A stretch of 64,000 nucleotides of DNA from Distichodus sexfasciatus (lineage: Eukaryota > Chordata > Actinopteri > Characiformes > Distichodontidae): positions 298,501 to 362,500 of the forward strand of contig JAVGVS010000041.1 in NCBI GenBank assembly GCA_032718565.1, in the 5' to 3' direction. Below, piece after piece: positions 27,301 to 38,515 of this stretch. The position numbers and the translations under genes are program-made. Position 1 is the stretch's first letter. Every line of letters begins with the position of its first letter. The notes below the pieces were generated by a model. That model did no database searches, was not told the DNA's origin, and was given only the letters and a program-made list of their open reading frames with translations.

Positions 27301-29997
27301 TTGCTTATTTGAACGGAACCTTTCATGAGGCTGTGTTTTCCCCTCAGGAGCCAGGAAGGGCTGGGCTTTACGCTCCCAGACAGGAAATCGTTGACTCTTC
27401 CTGTGTCTCGTAACAGAACGAGCGTGCTCCACACACGCTTACAGCAGCTGGGCAGCATGGAGAACACACACACGTTTAACCACAGTAAGGCAAACATACA
27501 CACATGTACATAAGCATGCACACAGCGCTGCATTTACTTCCACTTGCCCTCTGCCATCCTTTCGTTTACCTCTCACCAGCGTACTGCCATAGTGATGCTG
27601 ACGCGTGCCTCCTCGAGGCCAACATCTCCACAGAGGTGTGTTTGACCGTGCTCGACACCCTCAACATCTTCATCATGGGCTTTAAGGTATGCCGCTGAGA
27701 TTAAAGTTGCAGTTCCTATCCTCAGTGCACACGGTAGAATTGTTACTCCGAATGTTTCCTGCTTGCCTCTTTCTCTGAAATGTTTCTCTGACACATTTCT
27801 CACCGATCCGAACTTCGGATATGGTGCAGACGCAGCTGTGTGCAGACCTGGGCCACAATCCCCTGATGAAGAAAGTGTTCCAGGTGCACCTCTGCTTCCT
27901 CCAGATACCTCAGTCAGAGACGGCGCTGAAACACGTCTTCACCTCAATACGCACCTTCATATACAAGGTACTGAAATGCATCACTGCATTAGGGTCCTGA
28001 TGGTGAGTGTTGAAACTAACATGGAAATTAGATCAAGGTTTTTGAATATATAAAATAACACACTAATAAAAATACACTTACAATTCACATGATACGTACA
28101 TGACACAAAGATCCTCTTTTAATTTTCGTCCTTCTGCTTGAATATTGCAATAAAAAACTGCACTTTACTTTAGTAAATGTGCAGCAGGAAGAATGGGAAC
28201 CGGGTGCAGGCAGGAGGGGATATTATAAACTGAAATAATTCACACATAAAAATGTATGTTTTTGTATGTTAATGTAGTATAAAATTTGATTTCCCCTGTC
28301 TCACAGTAGTCTTTTATAAAGTACACTACCTAAAAGCACAGTCAAAATACCAGCTGAAAGTGCCTCCTCTCCTCCTCTCAGTTCCCCTGCACCTTTTTCG
28401 ACGGCCGGGCGGACATGTGCTCCTGGTTGTGCTATGAGATCTTGAAGTGCTGCAATTCCAAGCTGAGCTCCATCCGCAGCGACGCCGCCCACCTGCTCTA
28501 CTTCCTCATGAGGAGCAACTTCGACTACACGGGCAGGAAGTCCTTCGTCCGCACGCACCTACAGGCAAGGGGTGAAAAGGGAGAGCAAAACATAGCGGAG
28601 GAGACAAATGAAAAGATAGAACCTACTGGACACTTTATTAGGAACCCCTGCAATGTCACACCAAACACAACAACCCCTGTATTCTATTGGGGAGATCATG
28701 GTAACCACCACCACCAGACCATCGCTCCTGCCAGTAAATTAAAACATCAGTAAATAAACCTAACTACCCCACTTACAGGGTTTAGAGTCGTCTCCTGGGT
28801 GTTCTGGGCGTACCCCACTTCAAGGGATTATTACTCTTCTTTATGATTGAGCTGATATCTCGTTCATGTAATTCCTGATATCTAAGTCATAAACGCTGTA
28901 TTATCATCATATGAAGCTTTTCTTATCTGTCTCTCTCTCAGGTGGTAATAGCTGTGAGTCAGCTGATAGCCGATGTCATTGGGATTGGAGGGACACGCTT
29001 TCAGCAGTCTCTGTCCGTCATTAACAACTGTGCCAACAGTGACAAGACTGTGAAGGTGAAGGCAGCGGCTAGTTGATGTTCTCTCTGTGCGTAGCTTAAA
29101 CTCGTCATGGTGTCAGTTTGAGTGTTCCACACGTGTATACTTTAAGCATTAATGGGGTAAATGCCAGTTTGGAAATAATATTTAGCTTTTTACAATTTGC
29201 AAACATTTATACTGAGAGCGAATGAAGTCGTTTCATTGTTATATTTGGAAGTAATAGTACAGGACATCTCGTGTTAATGCAGCTTTTTCTCTTCTATATG
29301 TGTTGTGGCTAGGGACGTTTACAGCAGGAACATTTACAGCAAGAAGTTAGGTTAGGAACTCGTCTCACCCAAGTTACTTTGTTAGTCATGCTGAAATCAG
29401 GCAAGCATTCGAAATACGGCCAAAACAGACCAACTCAGAAGGAGCTTCTATCCACAGCCTGTTAGAGTTCTTATTGAGGCCTTCACTGGTCCAGGATTCG
29501 AACTGGCATCCTTCCGATCACTGTACAAACTCCCGTACCATTACACCACCGACTGCACTCAGTCTCATTGAAATCTCATTTTCTGTCTAAATTCAGCAGC
29601 GTAGGTTGATAATGAAACTGAGTTAGCCACACGTCAGCGTCAGATGTTCATTTAATTACTATTATGAACTTATGAACATCCGCCTTAATAACATTCGTTT
29701 CATACATTTAAGCAAAGCTAACTAGTCTTTCCTCTTTTACTCTCCCCCTCTCTCAGCACACAGCGTTCCCCTCAGACGTGAAGGACCTGACCAAGCGCAT
29801 TCGCACCGTGCTGATGGCCACCGAGCAGATGAAGGAACACGAGAAAGACCCGGAAATGCTGGTGGACCTGCAGTACAGCCTGGCCAAGTCCTACACCAGC
29901 ACGCCGGAACTGCGCAAGACCTGGCTGGACAGCATGGCCAAGATCCATGTCAAAAACGGAGACCTGTCTGAGGTCAGCACAGCCCCATACACTCCAT

Positions 29998-30038
<41 letters not shown>

Positions 30039-33000
30039 AGTTAACATTTGTAAAACACTGAAGATGACAGTGACACGTTTGTGTTTCCTGTGCAGGCTGC
30101 GATGTGCTACGTGCATGTGGCAGCGCTGGTGGCAGAATACCTGATGAGGAAAGGTGAGTGTGTGTGTGTGTGTGAGGTTACACACCACCACAAGAGGGTG
30201 CTGTCCATGCACACAGACACTAAAGTAAGTCTTCTAATGAAAGTGAGTGCTTATTTGTCATTGTGAACACAGCACAGCACACAGTGCACCACGACCAAAT
30301 GTGGCCTCTGCATTTGACCCATCCATGAAGTAGCAGTGAGCAACTGATATGGGCAGCGCCGGGGTAGCAGTGCTTGGGGACGGTTCCTTGCTAATGAGTA
30401 CCTTAGTGGTACCTTTAACTGTCCAGGATTTGATCATAGCCAACTGCCCAACTGAAGTCGTCCAATAGGAGAAAACACAGAGACTTAGACTGATATATAG
30501 TCATAAATACAGATGATAAGTATCATGAAGCATAGGTGGTTTAGTAAATAACTAACCTCTGGTGTCTTATAATGTACTATTTGCAATAAGGAAATATTGA
30601 TAATCAGTGTCTCATCTATTAACGACATGAAGGCAAAAGCTTTTTTGTTTTTATTGATTGTAATATTTTAATTAATTTAATTGTGACTGGTGAATACTGC
30701 CTAGCTAATCAAGGCAGAATTGCTGCTCAGCATCTAATTAATTAATGTGTCACAAGTGTCAAATATTGTGAATACAATATGTACAAAAGTAATTGTTACC
30801 ACACAGCAGTTCAGAATTCTATGAATTCCACTGATAAGACGTCCAATTAAAATGTCGGATGATAAGACTCTTGCACGCCAGCATATTCCCAGACGCACGT
30901 TATGCAATGGGACAGCGGTCTGTAGTCAGATCCATTTACTCTTCTGTGCTTCACACATTCATTTTGATCGCAGTTTGAGGCTATTCAATGATCAGTTACT
31001 GTTATGTTAAAATGGTACAGCACTGCCGTCAATTTTTAACAAGACCCCTTTAACACTGCTGCTTCCTGCTTTCTGTCCGTGGTCAGGAATGTTCCGGCAG
31101 GGCTGCTCGGCGTTCCGCGTCATCACCCCCAACATCGACGAGGAGGCGGCCATGATGGAGGATGTGGGCATGCAGGACGTGCACTTCAACGAGGTCAGCT
31201 CCGCCCCCACATCCGCTCATTTCCCCCGCACACACACCCCGAAATCCGCCCACGCCGCTCTTCAACTCACAGTTAACCCCCCCTCGACCCCTTATAAAAA
31301 ACAATAATTACAGCACAGACTTTTTATAGTAATTGTTCCCTCGGCTTATCTTATCACACTGAGTTATCAACGGACCTAAAGCTTGTGCGTCAGTGAGTGA
31401 GAAGAGCAAAGGCACGGGTTTGTTGGCAGCCTTGAGTTTATCTTATCTCAGTAATAAAGTAGCCAAAGTTGTTTTTCCTTTAATAAAATGTGGATTAATA
31501 ATTTTGTCATATAAAAATATATGAGCATTATAGCAATGAATATGAATATTTCTTTTGAGGGCTGCACTCGATGGTCATCACATAATGAGCTTTACTGTGT
31601 GTAAAATGAGTAGGTCGTTGCTGCCTCACTTGGCCTCTTTATGGCGGAGGTTACCGTATAGGACCCCTGAGGTTTGCTCAGAGGGAGGTCAGCCATTAAA
31701 GGGAGAGGAAAACTCACCCAAAAGCACTAACAGTGAATGAGAGCTAATAGGGCCTCTGAAGTGATCCTCACTGCTTCCATTCGTGGTTTACCACATTAGC
31801 CACTCTGGGAGGAGTCCTCCATTAACACCCAGCTATAAATCTGGTGACCTCTGACACAAAGACTTTGCTCCAGCGGACGTGGAAGTCGGGCCAGTAGACT
31901 ACAGGACAGCAACATGGCATAAGGACATCAATATGACCCTTTAATCAAATATTGTTTCATATCTTGTTTCAAGAGGTTTGCAAATGCAGCGTGGGGTTTG
32001 AACATATGTTTTGTTGTGTGTGTGTGTGTGTGTTCTAGGAAGTGTTAATGGAGCTCTTGGAGGAGTGTGCTGATGGTTTATGGAAGGCCGAACGTTATGA
32101 ACTGATCTCTGACATCTACAGACTCATCATCCCCATCTACGAGCAGCGCAGGGACTTTGAGGTTTACACTAAACACACACACACACAGTCGGTGCATACA
32201 CCTGCATACACACTGTTCACACACTAACACATGCACACAATCCAGCGCTGCTGTAATGTGCAGAGGTGCAGGAAGGACGGAAACGGGATGGAAGAGCAAA
32301 GTTCTTAAACATGTAACCAAATATCCAAAACTAACCTTTGTTAAACACAAGAACTTAGAGCGCATCCACAAAAGACAGCGGACACAAGACAAAGACTGAG
32401 GAAGGAGCCAGACACAGGTGTATTTAAGTATTAAACAAGTATTTTAATATTTGTCATTGTGAACACAGCACAGCACAACTAAATGTGAGCTCTGCATGTG
32501 ACCCATCGGTGAAGGAGCAGTGGGCAGCTGACATGACCAGCACCCGGGGAGTAGTACCTGGGGACGGAACTTTGCTCATGAGTACCCCAGTGGTACCTTT
32601 ACCTTACCGGTCTGGGACTTGAACCAGCAATCACTGAACCAACTTACTAGTTATTACACTACCTACTGCCCCTTATTATTTTGTAAAAATCACAAATAAA
32701 TATATGCACACATTTCTCAAAACAACTACACAACATTGACACACAAATGGAAATTGCCGAATGGCATGTTCTAAGTGTTTGTCATCTTTGTGTGTAGAAA
32801 CTGGCCCACCTGTATGACACCTTGCATCGGGCCTACACCAAAGTCCTGGAAGTGATGCATTCTGGGAAAAGGCTGCTGGGCACCTTCTTCAGAGTGGCCT
32901 TTTTTGGTCAGGTAGGAAGGTTATAATGCATTGACATGTCTGGGTTCATGCGTGCATGTGTAAACAGCTTGTACGTGTCTAACCCAGGTTAATCACACGG

Positions 33001-34296
33001 GGAGACGCGCTGGTCCTGTCGTACAGACCGTGCGTGTGTCTAGGCCCAGCAGACGTGCCTGTAGCGTGTAGCGTGATTTTAAGGCATGTCTTATAGACTC
33101 AAATTTGAGACCAAATACAAAAAAGATTTTGAATAGGAGCCGTCAGCTCTTAAACTCTACAGACCCAAAGGAGCAAGTCCAAAAATATGGTTTATGGGAT
33201 TAATGTCGATCCCTTCTAACTAATGATATGTCTCACACTAGGCATTTCCAGAAATGTGTTAGTGAAAGTAAAGAGGACCCATCAGAAAGCAGGGTTTATG
33301 TTCATTCTGGAGCTGACTTGGGGAAAGCATGAAATGATGTCAGACGTCATACCACATACCTTGTGAAAGGCTTCAAATATGTTTCATTTAAGTGAGTGAT
33401 TATTTGTCATTGTGAACACAGCACAGCATGCAGTGCACCACAACCGCATGTGAGCTCTGCATTTGACCCATCCATGAAGCAGCAGTGGGCAGCTTTATCA
33501 GCGTCTCAGGAGCAGTGCTTGGGGACGGTACCTTGCTCATGAGTACCTCAGTGGTACCTTTACCAGTCCAGAACTTGAACTGGTGACCCTCCGATCTTGG
33601 GACCAACACACCTCTTATTTAATATATGGTTCTCTGGTAGGAAACGTATCAGATACTAAATTGATTAGTGTATATTTTAGCCCACTAATATTTATGTGCA
33701 CTGTAATGTCACCTTTCTCCTTATATATTATATTATATGTATATATGTGTGTGTGTGTATATATACATACTGCCCTACAAAAGTTTGGAAACGCCCCTGG
33801 CAAAGTGGGGTTTTGGACAATATTGTCATGAATCCTTTTTAATTTGTGATAATGTTGCACTGATAAGGGACAACACAAACTACCAAAACATAGTTTATTA
33901 CATAAACAGTTTATTAAACAGTTTATACATAGAAAATACTTCATCAGAATATCCACCATTAGCAGCTATTACAGCTCTGCATAATGTGGGCATCTGAGCG
34001 GTCAATCAACCAACCAGTTGTTGAAGCTGTTAAGGTTTGCTGACCCAAAAATCTTTTAAAAACCTGGGCCGAGTTTAAACCAGTAACCAGACATCACAGC
34101 TGACAAAGGGGCACGTCTGACTCTGACATGGATATACTGCCATTATTATGTAATCAAAATAAAAATGATTATTGCTGGTATCCAAAGATAATGTCAAGTT
34201 ACTTTAATGTATTTGCACCAAAAAATGAGGAGGATTTATGCTGATATCGTCCAAAACCCCACTTTGCCAGAGGCGTTTCCAAACTTTTGGAGGGCA

Positions 34297-34328
<32 letters not shown>

Positions 34329-37300
34329 CAAATCCATGCTGTATGTACAATTTAAATATACTTTTATTTTGACATGGGTATATGTATGGTCCAGACCTGC
34401 TCCTGTCTGTTCTGTGAATAGTTTGTGTTTCTGTGATTGGCTTGTTTGCTGCTAAAAGCTTATGTGTAGCTTTGAGTTAATTAGCCCTTCTTTTCCCTCT
34501 CTGTTTCCTTAAGGCTGCGGTAAGTTGTGCTGCGGGAAGGCTGTGTGTGTGTGTGTGTGTGTGAACTGTCTCATCTTCAACCTCCATTTATTTCTCATAA
34601 TCCATTACAGTAGCCAAATGCTTCCACCAAATTTCACCAGCATGCTTCCTTACAAAGAGGAGGAGGAGGAGGAGGAGCGTCTTCTCTTTGTGTTGATGCA
34701 TTTCACTCATCTTCAGATGCATATAATGGCAATGCAAGTGGTTCTGCCCACTTCCCGCCGCCCCGCCGTTGTCTGCTCGCGCTTGTAAATGGAAAGTCTC
34801 TTACTCCGGTGCTCGCTGCAGCCGTCATTAAAGAGAGCGGACACTTTAGCGGGCTCTTTGCGTTAGTGAGACTGTAATGGGTTTATGACCCGTGCAGCCT
34901 TTTCCTCCTGCTGTCCGTTGGGTCTGCGCTGGAAAGCTTAAGTGCCGGCTAAGTGCTGTTTTTGCTCTCCGACGTTAGCGCTTCTAAAAGCTGGCTGTAA
35001 TATTGTATGTGCTACCTGACAACTTTGGATGCAGACAGTAAAAACAAAGGAACATGACCTAAAGCACACATTAAGCACCATAAACTCCAGGGTGAAGAAC
35101 AGATCTTACAGCGTCGCTGCGGCCCGAGCACTGGAGTAAACAAACGCAGCCGGTTTCCATCAGCGTGAATGTGGGAGGTTCATTAGGGAATCATAACACT
35201 GACGCTCTTCATGTCGTGTGTGAGGTTTTGGTCCTGTATTTTTAGCGCAGTAATAAACACACGCGTGTTGTGTAAGAGGACAGTGGGAGTGAGCCGGCTT
35301 CATGTCGTTCAGGGCTTCTTCGAGGATGAGGATGGTAAGGAGTACATCTATAAGGAGCCGAAGTTCACGCCGCTCTCCGAGATCTCACAGCGCCTGCTCA
35401 AGCTCTACTCCGATAAGTTCGGCCAAGAGAACGTTAAAATGATCCAGGACTCTGGGAGGGTGAGGACACACACACACACACGGAATACACTATCAGTACA
35501 CACAACCGGCCTGATTAGACCACGACGTGAATTCTGTTCCGTTCTTTGAACAGGATATTGTAATAATCACACACACACACGCTACACTGACCTCTCCTCC
35601 TCCCCTCCCTTTTCTCCAGGTGAACCCTAAGGACCTGGAGGCCAAGTTTGCCTACATCCAGGTGACCCACGTCACCCCCTACCTGGAGGAGAAGGAGCTT
35701 GAGGAGAGGCGCACCGACTTCGAGAGGAGCCACAACGTCCGCCGCTTCGTCTTCGAAACGCCCTTCACCGACTCGGGCAAGCGGCATGGCGGAGTGGACG
35801 AACAGTGCAAGCGCAGGACCGTGCTGACCAGTGCGTGGACTGTGGTGGAAAATTTGGGATTTTCATCCCACTTTTAGTAATAACTCAAGAATAACTATAC
35901 CCGTGAAATTCAAGTCTGTAGGAGTGAGTGATTGTCAGTGTGAACACAGCACATGCAGAAGCTGGTGTAGTGGTTACGGAGTTCACCCCGTGATCAGAAG
36001 GTCACAGGTTCAAGGTACCACTAAGGTACTCATAAGCAAGGTACCGTCTCCAAGCACTGCTCCCTGGGTGCTGCCCCTGTTAGCTGCCCACTGCTCTTTC
36101 ACGGATGGCTCAAATGCAGAGGTCACATTTCATTGTGGTGCACTGTGTGCTGTGCTGTGGTGTGTTCACAATGACAAATAATCACTCACTTTCACTTTGA
36201 CCGTACAGCACAGCACTGTACAGTGCGGCACAACCACATATGACCTCTATATTTGAAGCATCCGTGATGGAGCGGTGCTTGGGGACGGTACCTTGCTCAT
36301 GAGTCCCTCAGCGGTACCTTTATCAGTGCAGGACTGGCAATTAAGTAGAAACTGACCAATCACTTATTAATGCAAATTTATTTTATGTAATGCCCCTGAT
36401 GTCAGCTGTTGGCTAAAGGGTTAGCAGTGTTCATTGTAGACGTCTTCTAAAAAATGTGTTACCTCTCTCCCATTTTATTTAGCAAATCTACCACAAGTCT
36501 GGTCTAAATAGGTGTGTATTCGTTAATCACTGGCCACTTTCTGACCACAGAACCCCAGTTGACCTGGTATGATCTAGATGCTGGGTCATTTTATAAAATA
36601 ACTTCAGATGTTTCCAAATCAAAAGCCATTTCTAGGAGTTATCATCAAGCCTGCAAATATTATACCAACACCCTTCATGTCATCAGAAACTGATTATTGA
36701 TACCTGATTAATGAAGATGAACTCTGCATGGCAACAAGTGAGCTGTTCCCCAACAAGGTGCATCTACGTGTGTGTATACGTAAGACCACAAACCAGGTCA
36801 GTTGTTGTAAATATTATGTAAAAGACCAAGAGTTTGGCTCCTTTTTGTTTTCCTGCTCTCACCGTCGGTTTCCCAGCAAATCCAGCGTCCGTGAACCTTA
36901 GTCCATTTCTCGGCTTTGCTGATGCTCGTGTTCCCAGAGACGCTTTTATCTTCCCCGTAGATAAGGCTGCTGATTGAGACAGACTGAACCGTCACTAACA
37001 TTAGGTGCATCTGGACTGGTTATGAATCAAATTATCATTACAGAGAGTTTTGTTAAAGCAAACAATAAAATAAATAGAAAGCAAGTGTAAAATGTATTAA
37101 GAACATATACATATATGTTTAGAATGTATAAAGCAGACCCCAGTTGGGATTCAGCAGGTGGGATAATGAATTAATGAATGAATATGATCATTAAATTTCA
37201 ATTATTATATACAGTAGAAGTTATGAAGATATTAAAATACCAAATATTAGGTCAGGAAGTCTTCTACCGTATTAATTTAATGCACATTTACAGTTTCTTT

Positions 37301-38483
37301 CATCTAGATCTCACATTGTAGATGTGAACTTCAGCAGGAAGTAGACAAGTCCCATTTTTATGACTTTATGATCATAGATTACACCTTTAAAAGCACGATA
37401 AAGCACATTCCATGAACGTGAAATTTCATTGAGTTTTCAGTGAGTTTTTTAATCATGTGGGCATTTGCTTGTGTTTTATGTACATTATCAGATGAGTTAA
37501 AAGATTTTTAAAAAACAAAAAAATGCATGAGATTAATTCATCCATCCATCCGTTCATCCCTTCATCAGCATGTGCTTTCATTTCTCAGTGTGAGATATAT
37601 ATATTCCCATCTCTCTGTCTCTCTGGCAGCCACTCACTGTTTTCCGTATGTAAAGAAGCGCATCCCGGTGATGTATCAGCACCACACGGACCTGAGTCCC
37701 ATCGAGGTGGCTATAGATGAAATGAGCGGTAAAGTGGCCGAGCTGAAAGCGCTCTGCTCAGCACCCGAGGTGGACATGATCCGCCTTCAGCTCAAACTGC
37801 AGGGGAGCATCAGTGTTCAGGTGAGCTCTTTACACACTCACACGTATACACACTTTCACAGAGAGCATGAAGTGAAGTGCTTAATGTCCTGGTGGGCTTT
37901 TACCAGGTGAATGCTGGACCTCTGGCTTACGCAAGAGCATTCCTCGATGACGCGTGCGCCAAGAAATACCCTGACAACAAAGTCAAACAGCTCAAAGAAG
38001 TCTTCAGGTACCAGCCTCTGGAACTCACCTCTCTTTTTAAGCTGCTTCAGGGACACACACGTGTTTTACATGTTTTTATGCAAGTGAAAGTGAGTGATTA
38101 CTTGTCTTTGTGAACACATCACAGCACACAGTGCATATGTGAGCTCTGCCTTTGACCCATCTGTGAAGGAGCAGTGAGCAGCTGATACGGGCAGCACCTG
38201 GGGAGCAGTGCTTGGGGACGGTACCTTGCTCATCAGTACCTCAATGGTTTGGGATTCTAACCAGTGACCTTCCGATCACGGAACTCCCAACTCCCCAAAC
38301 ACTACCAACTGGCCCTAAGTATGTGTGTGTGTGTGTGTGTGCAGACTGTTCGTAGAGGCGTGTGGTCAGGCGCTGGGCGTGAATGAGCGCCTGATTAAAG
38401 AAGACCAGCAGGAGTATCATGATGAAATGAAGGCCAGTTACAGGGACCTGACCCGTGAGCTGTCACTCATCATGCACGAACAG

Positions 38484-38515
<32 letters not shown>

